From Daphnia pulex (lineage: Eukaryota > Arthropoda > Branchiopoda > Diplostraca > Daphniidae), in assembly GCF_021134715.1 (NCBI RefSeq), contig NC_060021.1, forward strand, positions 6,666,501 through 6,730,500: a DNA stretch of 64,000 bases, given 5' to 3'. Numbering within the stretch: position 1 is the stretch's first letter; each line of letters starts with the position of its first letter. The translations under genes and the position numbers were made by a program. The notes beneath the pieces are model-generated. The model was not told the origin of the DNA, ran no database searches, and saw only the letters and a program-made list of their open reading frames with translations. Of this stretch, positions 48,842 to 62,000 are shown one piece after another.

Positions 48842-50502
48842 TCAACAAATAGAACTCGGACGCACTTCAATCAATTTGCTTAAATTTACAGAACTGAACT
48901 TCTGGCTTTCACTCAGACCGTAAAATCGCTTTCGGCTCGCGTACTTCTTGTAAGCTCCAGTATATGTAGACTTTCCTTCGCTGGCCTGCAATTGTTTCAA
49001 ATCAGTCAATCAGAAAATAAAAAAAAAAAATAAATAAAAGAAACGTGAGTCAAGGTTATGTACCACATACAAAGCTAAATGAAATAATTATACCTCAAGA
49101 ATAGCACGAATCATTTTCTGTGCCAAGGGTTCGAGCTTCTTGGGTGATGGCCAGTGCTCTGTAGCGTACCCGATGGGGTAAGGCCATTCCAAGTGCCCAT
49201 CAATCATTCTTCCAGCTAGAAGGGCAGCACTTGCCAACTCGGATGCCGGGATATCCACTGTAGTTATATCGTGCAGAACGGAATCCATGCAATAATTGCA
49301 GGTATTGTAGAACTAAGCGAAAAGATTTATACAAATGATTAATGACGATAGAAAAAATATGATGTACGTGTCGACTGACCTCTTCACTTTGACCGTTCTC
49401 GTCGTAAAGCATCAGCCGGTTAAGAAAGAATATGGGATCAGCCACCTGCAGCTGAAAGTTGAGCAACTTCAATACTGTTTGTTCCATGCGAACGAGAATC
49501 AAAACGTCGCCTTTGTAACACATCAGGTACAACAAGTCCTGAGCCTGTAAAATAAAAGAGTCCATAAATTAGCCCATTTAAAATTTTAGTTAATGGTAAA
49601 TATCAACTTACACTAAGTGCTCTAGACTCCAGTTTAGTGGCCAACCAGAAGACTGCCAGACCACACAATTGCAAACGATTCACGCCAACTTTAAAATGTT
49701 GCAAAGTTGCGTCCAGCAATCTGACAGCTGTGTGCAATGTCTCCGGCTCCAACTTCAGGTGACCCTATTACGTCAGATTAAATTTTCTAGTTAACTGCGA
49801 TTCTTTCATAACTCAAATGGCACCGTGAACTCACGTGAATTTCAACTAGCCAATTGACCAATGTGGCTCGCATCTCGTTACTAACCCGAGAGCCAACGGT
49901 AGATAAATAATTTGGCGAAAAGCAATGTCGACTCTCGAGGCTCTTGGCGTGTAAATACATGTCCTAAAATTCAACCACAATCAATCGCCAACTCGAAAAA
50001 TATTTAGGGGGAGTATATAATAGAAGAGCAAAAATTACGTGAGCCACTGAGGGCTGGCATAGCCACAAATCTTCTGGCTTGACACCGACCAGAGGTGGGA
50101 CTGTTACTGATGAGGTAGATGGCGGTGCATCGTCGATATCTATCACGACACAATCTGACTTTGTCCGCCTAACAACCGTTTGACGTTTGCAATTGGCTGC
50201 GTTCGAAAAGTTGGCACCTGCTGTCACTTTGTGACGACGACGTTGACTAGGCTTTTTGCTGCTGATGACTTTGACATTCTTCTGGTTTAGAGGAGCCAGA
50301 ATAGTATTGTGACATAAGCAAAGAATGAAACACTTTGTCAGATGCGAGAGAAAAACGAGCTGCCAAATAATCGTTATCGTACCTTGGTTTGCGGCGGCAT
50401 GGAGCTGGTGGAAGTATTCAGCTGCTTTGAGACGCCATTAAGTCGATGTGATCGCCTCAGTGTATCGGAAATTTCCTTCAGGGGCACTCTATTATTAGAC
50501 AT
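48842..50502 (-). CDS. Divergent mitotic (B-type-like) cyclin
   Basis: Seven minus-strand exons join in frame: 50502-50383, 50281-50039, 49963-49835, 49764-49612, 49544-49380, 49312-49094 and 48985-48842, for 390 residues. The N-terminal third is basic and Ser/Pro-rich and carries RVPLKEISD at 5-13, a plausible destruction box. The cyclin box starts near residue 125 with MRATLVNWLVEIH, the hallmark of A/B cyclins, and continues through LQLCGLAVFWLATKLE and MEQTVLKLLNFQLQ. A second cyclin fold with CMDSVLHD and KMIRAILE follows. Such cyclins activate CDK1 to drive mitosis. The sequence departs from textbook cyclins A, B and B3 at many sites, so the subtype is left open. Confidence 0.85.
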
Positions 50503-53500
50503 CTGCACGAGGAAACAACGAAACATTAAAATCGAAACACGTTGTCATCATATGTCAAAATCAGGTGGGAAATCATAAAGAAATGGGAAAGAGAACTGTC
50601 ACTTTACCTTTGTAAATGTTGTTTTTGTTTCTTACTTTTCAAGAAGAGCGAGCTCGCCAATCGAATTAAAATGAATGTTTAAACAATTAAAAAAAACATG
50701 AAGGCACACTCTGGTACATCAATCGTTTCCAACTTTCTCGTTTTCTTTTTTTTTTTATTAGAGCGGCCTAAGATTGTACCCTTGGCGTCTGACGGAACGA
50801 CTAGAACTGTCACTTTCGGCCACATGGCGTAACTTTTATACCTGCAATTTTCTCATTTGTTACCCTTCAACACAGGGTTAAGGTGGGGAGATGACCAGAG
50901 GCATCTTTTTTTGTCACTAACCGAGTTTTCTTTCCTGATCCAATTGTGTCAACCTTGCAGTTGCGTAAACCCATTTCAGGATTGTTTCGCATTTCATCCG
51001 CTCCACATCACCTGCCGACACTCGACGACGTAAGGAAAAAATAAAAAACTTCGCGGGAAATTTACGAACTGTTGTTGGACCACCACGAAAGGTAAAATAT
51101 CGTAACAGAAATTGTAAAGGTTTTGTGGACTTATTCCCATTTGTTGTTGTTTTTTTGTCACGTTAAATGGATCACGTTCACCAAGTGAAACTCGTCACAA
51201 CTTCCAAGGAAAGGAAAAGCTTTGCTGAAATTCGAAACATTTTCCAGTTTAGTAGTTTATTGACTTTAGATTTTAGAATATTATCTCAAATATGGGCGTC
51301 AAATTGTACAAACTCGTTGTCGTTGACAAACCAGCGGCCAAAAAATGTTAGAACCCAAAGTTTATGAGAAAAAAGCGCATTTATTTCGCCATATCAGTTT
51401 GATAAACGAAAGTAGGATTTTAGTGGTCTAAACCTGACTGATGGAGAAACAATTGTTTTTACTCTGCAGTAAAACAAGGTTTGAGCGAAATTTCAAGAGT
51501 AATGTGTTGACTGACTGTTTCCTGCGTATCGTGTAGCAGTGTTGATCATTAAGAACGATACAAGCGACTCGTAAAATCACTTTGATATTGTTTTTGTTTG
51601 TTGCTGTCATCAATTGACAACCTGTTTTCGAAAAATTGGGTTTTTTTTTTATTGGAAACCCGCCAAATAAACAAAACAGATTGGGTTTTTTATTTTCTTC
51701 ATCGACCGTCATCGACTGTGTAGTTTCCCTGCTAGGTGAAGGGCAGTGTGTTACGTTCGAAGCTTATTTCTGCCAACCGCAAAGCTGAGAAAGTGCATTC
51801 ATGCTCGTGATGTAGCTAATAATATAATAATGATAGAACGTGAAAGAGTCGCTTAATATCCGATCTTAATTAATTAATTAATACCACTCTCGAAACTCAA
51901 TCCAAGCAAACGTAATTGGTTCAGCGGAGCCGCATATATTATTAATTTATTATTAAAAGAAATATAACACATGTGTTATCGCCATTTGGACGCTGTAATA
52001 AGATATAAGAGAATGTGAAATTCAAATTCTTAACAAATTTTGAAAAGTTTTTGGGAAATTAAAATATTGACATAATAAAACAAAATATTAATTGGATCGT
52101 TGTCTTGCCTCTATCTGCTGCAATGCAATTTTATTATGTCAAATGAACAGTAACCATACAGATGTGATCCGTTAAAAAATGTATTGGACTTTTGGTTTAA
52201 CGTATACCTAAGTTGATTACGTACAGTAATAGAAAATACATTTCATCATCCTTGGTATGAGATCTGATTATCATTTAAATGGTTTTATTTTCTTCTCTAG
52301 ATCAGGCAAGGCTGGTTGATCATCCGAAAATGGCTTGTCTTAAATTTGAAAAACTAAATGTATTTCATTGTGTTCAATTTCCCATCAACAGAAAAAGATA
52401 GCCAGCCTATACCGTACTACACTCTTCACTAGATTGCAATCTAGAATATAAAAGAACGTACATCCATACCCCTACTGGTAAAACTCTTATAATATAACCA
52501 ATAATTGTGGGATGTATTCCTGCCGAATTTCACAATTTCTCACCTACATCCAGTGCTCTAAATTGCGTGAATATTGTTCATTAATAAAAAATATAAGAAT
52601 ATTTACAGGAATGAGTCATTAAGTCTGTTGTAAAATAATTTTGCTGTTATTAGAAAATATGTTGTAAAAGTTAATGGGATTGCGTAAAGTTTTTGGGACG
52701 AGAAATTAAAATTTTGACAAGATAAACAAAAAAATAAGTGAAACGCCTCTATCTGATGCAATATAATTTTATGATGACAGATTGGGGTTGTTATTTTCTT
52801 CATCGACCGTCATCGACTGTGTAGTTTCCCTACTAGGTGAAGGGCAGTGTGTTAAGCAACTATTTCGCAGCAATATCAATCCAAACTGTTGAAGTAGTCA
52901 CGAATGGTAACAGCGTAACACTTTAGAGATCGGGATAAAAACAGCACAACGCGCAGTCTGTATCCTTGAAGTGCATGGCTTGGCTGGATTGCGAAAGCTT
53001 TTGAAAGCAAAGAGAAAAACCAACCTACCGATCGTCCGCTGCCGTATAAGTTTGAGTCTTGTACCATGTTGGTCATCTTTTCTTGTTCGTTATTTCAACT
53101 CTTCCCGGGGAATTTCCCGGAGAATTTTCAAGCGTGCTAGTCGCTTTCGCAAGTAAACATTACCCGTAAACTTTTGCACGTAGGACAAGATTAATTATCA
53201 TCTCACAACTAATTCATCACTTGCCAACATATACCGTTTATATTAATGCGCTGAAAGAGAAATCTGAAACTTGTTCACATTTTTATTCAAGGACAATACC
53301 AGAGGAACTAGATCGAAAATAGATATGCAGAAATTATTAAATTGAAAAAGAGTGTGATTGCTGGATCTCTTTCGGTCACGCTAAGACCAGTTACCAAGCA
53401 GGATGGTCAACATACAAGCAGTATGCAACTTGCTGACCTACATTGACACCAAGACACACACTCTCCCCGCAGTCTCCTGTTCTCCAGTATGAGAGCCCTC

Positions 53501-53626
53501 CGGCCGTCTTATTGGCCTGCGACTTTTTCTACCTTTTCCAGGTGAAGTGAAACTGAAAAACTAAAAGCAATCCGACGAGTCGCAGTTGAGTGCGCCAGCA
53601 GGACGGTTCATTACCACAGGAGTAGC
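50503..53626. other. Intergenic region with repeat
   Basis: No gene is supported. The main content is the dispersed repeat and its flanking duplications at 51677-52854. The last few hundred bases before 53627 must include the promoter and leader of the first SLC15 gene; no TATA box is clear. Confidence 0.6.
51677..52854 (+). mobile_element. Dispersed repeat flanked by 77-bp direct repeats
   Basis: Direct repeats of 77 bp at 51677-51753 and 52778-52854 differ at only a few positions. They enclose a 1,024-bp element (51754-52777) that begins CGTTCGAAGCTTATTTCTGCC, exactly as the copy at 16866. The element contains one full unit, about 185 bp near 51800-51965 that the 16.9-kb copy lacks, and the start of a second unit (52690-52777). 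The flanking repeats do not occur at the other loci, which is what a very long target-site duplication would look like. No coding capacity is seen. Confidence 0.7.
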
Positions 53627-56600
53627 ATGATGACCGAAATTGATCTAAATGATGCTGATGCCAAAAAGGTACACACAACTCATCCGCATTATTGTTTTAA
53701 AAGATTTCAAGTGTATTAGCCAACCGATTTGATCTCGCACAGAAATTCAAGTATCCCGTGTCGGTGTTTTTCATCATCGTCAACGAGTTTTGCGAGCGAT
53801 TCAGTTACTATGGCATGAAAAGTGAGTATTCTTTCAAATTGTTCAAGTCAATTATACATCTGAATTTAACGAATAATCGTGTTTCTTGCTGCGCAGCTGT
53901 GCTTGGCCTATATTTTCGTGATATCTTGTTGTACGATGAAAGCGAGTCAACTGTCTACTATCATCTTTTCTCTATGCTCTGCTATTTCACACCCGTTTTT
54001 GGAGCTATTCTGGCAGACACATACCTCGGGAAATTCAAGTAAAAAAGACAATTTTGAAATTGGCGCTAAAATAATCCTAATCCGGAAATTTCTTTTTGGT
54101 TTCACAAAAATTTAGGACGATTCTCTATCTTTCAAGTAAGTGTTCCTGGTTTCTATTTATTTTATTTTTTCTTATCAGTAAAAGATTTGTAAACGTTTAA
54201 ACAGTTCTCTATGCCTGCGGTAACATCATGCTAAGCGTGGCCTCCATACCAAACACGCTGCCACAAAAGTAAGTGTTGTTATTTAAAATAAATTGTGTAG
54301 CCTCCAGGACACATAGACAGCACATGCTGACTCACCATCTATCAATTTTTTAAAAAATTTCCGTATTAAATTCTCCTTTTGTGAATTCTTTACGCAGAGA
54401 ATTTTCTCTTTTGGGATTGTTCATCATCGGTGTGGGCACGGGCGGCATCAAGCCCTGCGTGTCGGCCTTTGGTGGCGAGCAATTCGTCCGGCCTCAGCAA
54501 GACAAGCAGCTCGAGCAATTCTTTTCGTATTTCTACATTTCAATCAATGCCGGATCACTTCTCTCCACTTTACTGACACCCATTCTCCGAGAGGATATCC
54601 AATGCTTCGGACAGAGTTCTTGCTTCCCTTTGGCATTTGGCGTTCCGGCCATCTTGATGATCGTCGCAATCGGTAAACATTACATCAAATCCCATCCATT
54701 TTGCATGCCCGTCAAAATAATTTTTCAAATTGGTATTTTTGCGATTTCTCAATGCACTTTCCCTTCGACCAAACAAAAGTTGTTTTCTTTTTCGGCAAGT
54801 GGAACTACAAGATGCGCCCTACGGAAGGAAATATCATGGTCGACGTATCAAAATGCATTGCCGTAATAATTCCTACCTCAAATAATTATCTGCTAATTAA
54901 TTATGTGATTAAAACAATTCAATTTCTTTTGAAAACAGCACGCAATCGGGAGAAAGTTCAGGAGCACGGACGAAAAACATGACCACTGGCTGTATTTCGC
55001 TTCCGATAAATTCGATATGGAATTAATTAAGGACATCAAACAAGTTCTGCACGTTTTAGTCCTCTATCTACCCATTCCCGTTTTCTGGGCTCTCTACGAC
55101 CAGCAGGTATTTTTATTCAAATGGTTGGCATCGATCCCGACTCTTGACATTGTATGACGCGTATGTCGTAGGGATCTCGATGGCTGTTTCAAGCGACCAG
55201 AATGGATGGCAGTTTAGGCTTCATGTCCGTCAAACCTGATCAAATCGGAATCGTCAATCCTTTGCTGATCATAGCCATTACGCCTCTGTTCAACAGTTTG
55301 ATTTATCCCTGCTTCAAGAAATGCGGATTGTTGACTCCGCTCCAACGAATCGGAACAGGTGGTCTGCTCATTGGAATATCTTTCGTTATCTCCGGAATTG
55401 TCGAGCTCAACTTGGAGGTATAGCTAGATTTTGTCATAGTTTTGAATTTCCCTATCTCCCTATAATCTTGTTTGAACATAGACAACGTATCCTCGTATTC
55501 CAGCACCAGGGTTGACCCAGCTGAACTTTATCAACACTTTGCCGTGCCCGGTAAACATTTCCTACGCTCACGGAAACCATCCGGACAAATGGCTGGATGT
55601 GGGTGCCAAGAGTTTTTCTTTTGAGCGAGATCTCATGGATGGACCTATCCGAGTCAAAGCCAATTTGTTGAGTCCTCGTTGTCAAGATGTTACCTTCTCG
55701 AATGCGGAATGGACTGGAACGATTGAAGGTGTTAGCACAAAGGTAACAACAAAAATGGACGGAATATTTTCAATGTTGCAATCTGATTCTTGTTTCTCTG
55801 CTTTGGGGGATTCAGGCCTTTTCTGTCGTTGTTACCGTTCGAAATGGCAAACTGGAAGTCGCTCGGATGAAGACGGAAGAGCCTTTGGACAAGGCCAATT
55901 CCGGCCATCCTCGTGTTGGGTACTTGTGCAAATTAATTTGTGTTTCAAAAGTCAATACTTTAATTTAAATCGATTATAGGTTTATCTTCAATTTGAACAA
56001 CGACTCGTACGATCAAGGCAACATCACATTAAAGTCGAGTTCTAAGATATTCCATTTGCCGTTTATTGCCTCCAATTTTTCTTCGACCCTTGATCGACTG
56101 GTGAGCACGGACACCATAGAAGTAGACGTTGGCACGTAAGCACACAATGATTTTTAAACGAAATGCACTTTCAATTATCTCAAGGCTCTTTTCGATGATA
56201 GATATAAAGTGTTTATACCACGCAAGGACGGCGGAGTCAACACCGACGATGAAGCTGGATCCATTACCGTTCTACAAGGAGGCTGTTACACCATTGTCGT
56301 CCAGCGCTCGCTGAATCCGTTGTCAGGCGAAAATGAAGACGGCGTAATAAGATTCACTTTTTTAAAATTTGAAAACCGCGGGATAGTATAATTGAATATT
56401 GAAAAACCCAACAGCTCGTGATGCCGATTGAAGTGACTCCGTACAACTCTATCCACATGATGTGGCTCTTACCTCAGTATTTCATCATCACTGCTGGAGA
56501 GGTCATGTTCTCAGTCACGGGTTTGCAGTTTTCTTTCACTCAGGTACAGCGGCCAATTTGAGATGCAATCAACTCCCAAAAATAAACAATTAAACTTCCA

Positions 56601-56973
56601 GGCTCCCGAGAGAATGCAGTCAGTGATGCAAGCCGCTTGGCTGTTGAATGTCGCATTTGGTAATCTCATTGTGACGGTTGTAGCCAAAGCCAAATTAATT
56701 CCCAGACAGGTATAATTAATAAGAACCCGCACCAGAAAATGTGACTTATCACATCAGATGAATTAATCCGCTTCAACTTTTTCGCAGTCAATGGAATTCT
56801 TCCTTTTCGCCGGTCTTATCGCGCTGGATATCATCCTGTTTGTGATCCTCGCTCTCCGTTACACGTACGTCGAAGATGAAAAAGAAAAATCCGAAAGCAT
56901 GAAAAGGCTGCGCTCTTCTACGGTGAAAGAAGGAACCGATAATAAGGCATTTACTTCCGAGACGGCGATATAG
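53627..56973 (+). CDS. SLC15/POT proton-coupled peptide transporter, copy 1
   Basis: Sixteen exons join in frame: 53627-53668, 53743-53821, 53897-54038, 54116-54135, 54205-54268, 54398-54672, 54780-54862, 54939-55106, 55172-55417, 55482-55742, 55816-55919, 55980-56135, 56202-56343, 56415-56543, 56602-56709 and 56788-56973, for 734 residues. The POT signature is clear: NEFCERFSYYGMK (ExxER motif of helix 1), FGAILADTYLGKF and FYISINAGSL. A large extracellular region lies in the second half, as in PEPT1/PEPT2. The protein should import di- and tripeptides with protons across the plasma membrane, for example in gut. It shares its exon plan with copy 2 except for an intron at 54136-54204, which leaves a 20-nt fourth exon. 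Confidence 0.93.
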
Positions 56974-59040
56974 GAGTTATCAATTGTTACGACACGTTCG
57001 TGCATTGAACGAAGAGAATATTATCAACAATCTCGACTTCGTTTTACCTTTTTTGGTGGCTATTACTACGTCAAATCAAATATTCCAATTTGGCTGGAAA
57101 TTGTATTTTCAAAACTTGTGATCCATCGTCATGCAGTATAGTTTTATATGTACACTGTAAGATTACGATATTCACTTATTTAGTCGGGAAAGAAGTATAG
57201 CAATAAGCTGAATGAACAAATTTACATACAATAAATCTTTAAAAAGAACAAAGCACAATCACGATTGATTTTCTTTCTCGTTGGAATCAAGAAGAAATAT
57301 TTCCTTTAAATTAATGGCGGCTAGTAGGGTATATTACTATATTCAATAAAAATAATGTTAAAAGTAATTTTAAGTGATAACGATGCATTACTTATTAATA
57401 AGGGAAAGAGAAAAAGAAGAGAAGAGAAAAATATATCTGGTGTAGTTTCGGTAGTAGGGGAGAACGGGGGGTTAGGGCGCCCAATTCAACATTTGTTATA
57501 TAATTGTTATACATTTGTTATCATACAACTCTTTATTATACAAAGTATAGCTACAATTACGATTGATTAATTTATAATTTCTTTCTCATTTATATCAACA
57601 AGTTAATTATTTCTTTAAATGGATTATGACATTTCTAATGGGTTGTAGAGTAGAGTGCTGGATCGTTATCCGGCGGACGCTGGTTAACCGCTTTTTATCA
57701 TCCCTATCACTCATTTCCAAGTTGTGCAGTTTCTGTTTAATCGAAACCATTTTTCCTTCATCACTCTATACTTTTCTCGCCATACTGCACACGTGTCAAA
57801 ACAGCTGTTAGTCCATCGTTACCTTGGGACTGGTAACCTGAAAAACAGGCAGCGAAAGGGGAAGTGCGTGAATGCAATTGACGACACAAGTACCGGAAAA
57901 TTACGCGCAGTTCTCTTACCAGGACGTGATTTGTACATTCCTGCTGATCGCCACGATAAAGAAGTTGATCCTTTTTCGGTATCCTCAAGGCACAGCACAG
58001 TGAACTCGATAGTGGGTTATATTCTCCGTAAAGCAAGTGCAAAAAGTTTGTCGCTATCTCATTTTCCCATGTGGAATGGATGTGCCGCCAGCTAATTCGG
58101 AAAGTAGGTTAATCATTTCCTACATCCCCGTTTCCTGTAAATATCAAAGCTGTTACATATTTGTGCTGCCCCACTTCATTCCATTTTTATATATGTACTT
58201 AACGAAGTCGATATGAGTTCGAAGTTTTGATTTTCAAACCCAGTACCGTATAATACTTAATTTGGATTTAATTATTGTTTTTTAGCCGTCGCCTTAATTG
58301 GCAGCTGCCAAGGTGTTGCTCCAGGGACTGACGATAAGGTGAGGGCGAGTTCGTATAGTTTTTCCGAATTTTGCAATGTGAGTGGCAAGTCAGGTGATTC
58401 GTATAATTATTGTAATGCTGCATTCCGCGATAGCAAAAAATCCTTGTACACTTTCTCACTGGAAATTCCGTTGGTTTTTTTTCTACTTGACGTCAATGTA
58501 CGCGGAACTGTGCAGGCAGGAAAACCCATTTAGAAAGATTTCTCAGTTGGGAAAAGAAGGAAGCACCCTCCTAGCTCTTTTGAAAACAAACAAACAAGCA
58601 ATTTTATTAATCTTATTCTGAGACTGTAGCCAAACACATACTTGTTTACCATTATTCTTGGAACGTCGCTCTCTGCTCTATACCTGTCGCAGTGCACCTG
58701 TGTGTTTGTGCCTGTTTACATGTGAGCTAGCTATAGCCCTCGGGGCTTTCGCTACAGCTATTATAGAGGCTACCTATTTGGCTTTGGTAAAGGAGAGACT
58801 AGAGGTATAGCCAACGCCAACCACAGGTAGTAGTACTTTCCGTTCATTTCCAGTCTGAAGACTCCCATTTGACCGACACGACCCATTTTCAAGGTTTTGT
58901 AGTTCACAGTCTATTTTCAACGGTCGAGCAGAAGAGTACTCTCAGACAGTCTCCACTAGATCACAGTGCGCCCGTGTTATTACAAGTCGATTAATAAAAG
59001 GTGTCGTGAGAGTCTGACGTGTCAACAAGAGTGTTTAAAC
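56974..59040. other. Spacer between tandem SLC15 genes
   Basis: About 2.1 kb. An AATAAA hexamer is at 57230-57235. A diverged short duplication covers about 57246-57325 and 57541-57625 (shared ACGATTGATT, TTTCTTTCTC and TTTCTTTAAAT blocks). Open frames of up to 123 codons near 57.7-58.1 kb have no splice support or recognisable domain. The promoter and leader of copy 2 lie toward the right end. Confidence 0.5.
57230..57235 (+). terminator. Polyadenylation signal of SLC15 copy 1
   Basis: An AATAAA hexamer 257 bp after the stop codon and the best candidate 3' end signal before the spacer. Confidence 0.5.
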
Positions 59041-62000
59041 ATGACCGCCAACAAGGATGTGGAAACATGTCACGCACAGGTAACCGCAAACGAAGTGTCA
59101 AAAACAAACCAAACGAAGAACATTTGTGTTTCGTCTCTTCATGCATTTGTATTCATTTCGACGTCGAATCGCTTCATTTTTAATATTGCATTAATGAAAT
59201 TAAACAAACCACAGCCATAGTTGACATTTTCAGAGCTGTGGGAATGCAGCTCCGTTTTTCTATGAAATTCCACGGTCGAGCAAAGGCGTCACGAATCACG
59301 CCAGCGGCCAGTTCGAGAGGTTATTACGTACTCACGTGGGTCGCTGCACTCGCTCCAACAGTCAATGTTGATCAACATATCGCTGTTGGCGCCACATCAT
59401 TTTTTCTTTTTTCAAATTTTTTTTCTACAAGGCTGAATTGTTGTTGAAATTTGGATTCGACACGTCCCTGATTTGCTTCGAATGTGATTGAAATAACAAA
59501 TGTAAAATCACATGGTTTTGTTTGAATCAATTGTTGTAGAAAACCAAGTATCCGGTGGCAGTGTTTTTCATCGTCGTCAACGAGTTTTGTGAGCGGTTCA
59601 GTTATTATGGCATGAAAAGTCAGTATGCATTGATTATTATTATTATGTCATCCATCCGTTCTCAGTTGACAAATCTTTTTTTGATTCATTTAGCGGTGCT
59701 CACGCTCTATTTGCGAGACGTATTGTTGTACGATGAAAATGAATCGACAGTTTGGTACCATCTCTTTTCAATGCTCTGCTACTTCACTCCCGTTTTCGGA
59801 GCCATTCTGGCCGATACGTATCTCGGGAAATTCAGGTATACAATCATTCAAATTTGGCGCTCTAGAAAATGGCGCGCGGGGTAATTCAATTTTGAATTTG
59901 ATGTACAGGACAATTCTCTATCTCTCCTGTCTTTACGCTTGCGGTAACGTTCTGCTGAGTGTGGCATCCATACCCAACACTCTGCCACAAAAGTACTTTA
60001 TTTTTTCATGACCGCCTCTGGCTTTCACCGTCTGTTATTTATGCAAATATTACAAAACACATTTTTTACAATTAGGGAGTTTTCACTTTTGGGACTCTTT
60101 ATTATCGCCTTGGGCACGGGTGGAATTAAACCTTGCGTCTCAGCTTTTGGCGGTGAACAGTTTGTCCGTCCGCAGCAAGATAAACAGCTGGAGCAGTTCT
60201 TCTCCGTATTCTATTTCGCCATCAACGCCGGATCGCTTATTTCCACTTTTGTCACGCCCATTCTCCGCGAAGATGTCCACTGTTTCGGCTCGAATTCCTG
60301 CTTTCCATTAGCCTTCGGCGTTCCGGCTTTGCTCATGATCGTCGCAGTAGGTAAGTGCGCAGTTGTCTGTTTAACGGTGAATTTTGTTTGTTTGTTTATT
60401 CTTTTCTCCGCAATATAATTCATTCCGAAATTCCAAAGAAAATAACTGTCGCCGAGATATGAACGTGTTTTCGATTGTCTTGATTAGCTATTTTCTTCGC
60501 GGGAAAATGGAATTACAAGATTCGCCCAGCTGAAGGCAATGTCATGGTTGACGTCGCAAAGTGTGTAGCTGTAAGTTGACGGCAGACAAATGTTTCACTC
60601 CTTTAATGCAAACTATTTCTTTGCATCCAAAAATGGGCCGGTTATGTGTGCAAACTTGGGAATGGTTAACAAATGCATGCTACTCTGTATACTTTTTAAT
60701 GTTTCAAACTTAATTCTTGATATGCTGACCTCTCCGTTCTTATGGCTCCTTAATTCGAATTGATTTCACATATTCTCGTGTCTTATCCAGTGGTCTTCTT
60801 CAGTGGCAGAGGTTGTTACAAAATGAGAGAGGCTGCGGGTAACATTATGGTACAGGTCGTCAAGTGTATGGCGGTACTTATGACTTTTTCATGGTTTTCT
60901 TCCGGCTTCATTTTTAAAAACGACCAATTAAACGCAATTAACACCGTCACTTTTTGACTATGACCGATATTGAACTATTATTTTGACTAATTCCACAGCA
61001 CGCCGTCGGACGGAAGTTCAGGAACAAGGAAGAAAAACACGAACACTGGATCGATTTCGCTGGCGACAAATTCGATCGGCAACTGATTCAAGATATTAAG
61101 CAGGTTCTAAGAGTCCTACTTCTCTACGTTCCTATTCCCGTCTTCTGGGCTTTGTTTGATCAACAGGTATGAATCGCATTTCTTTACAATTCTAAGGTGT
61201 TATTGATTCAAACGTTATATCCTTTTTCCAGGGTTCACGTTGGACATTTCAAGCTACTCGAATGGACGGTACTCTCGGTGCAACCACCATCAAACCAGAT
61301 CAGCTACAAATTGTGAATCCCTTGCTCATTTTGGCGCTGGTGCCCGTGTTTGAAAGCGTCATCTACCCTTGTTTCAAAAAGTGCGGACTACTTACTCCGC
61401 TTCAACGAATCGGCGCTGGCGGATTACTTGCCGGATTGGCTTTCGTCGTTTCGGGCATAGTTGAACTTCAGTTGGAGGTGAAATAATGAAACAAAAAATT
61501 CAATTCTTAAATTTTAATTCTTTTAAATTAAACATTGGTATACAGCCTACCTACCCTCGGATTCCCGACGCTGGATTGACGCAACTGAACTTTATCAACA
61601 CGCTTCCGTGTCCAATCAACATTAGCTACACTGGCGGTGTCGATCAGGTCAAGTGGATTGAAGTCAACGCCACAAGTTATTCGTTTGAAAGGAATCTGAA
61701 AGATCAACCTATCGAAGTCACGGCTCAGTTAATCAATCCCGTCTGTGGACAAGTGAACTTCTCTACTCCGACTTGGACTGGAACGATCAAAGGTGCCAGC
61801 ACAAAGGTGAATATCAATTTAATCTAGACTTGTCATTATTGGGTATCACGTTCACCAACAAATCAATCGATCCGATATCAAACTACAGGCATTTTCCGTT
61901 GTCGCTACTGGACACAATGGCACTCTCGATCTGGTACGAATGGATAAAGAAGAACCACTGGATAAATCCAGTACGGGGCAGCCGCGTGTTGGGTAATCGA

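Noticed and set aside
57724-58095. 123-codon plus-strand open frame between the SLC15 genes, with an overlapping minus-strand frame
   Set aside because: Both strands are open by chance, no family is recognisable and no good splice or promoter context is seen.
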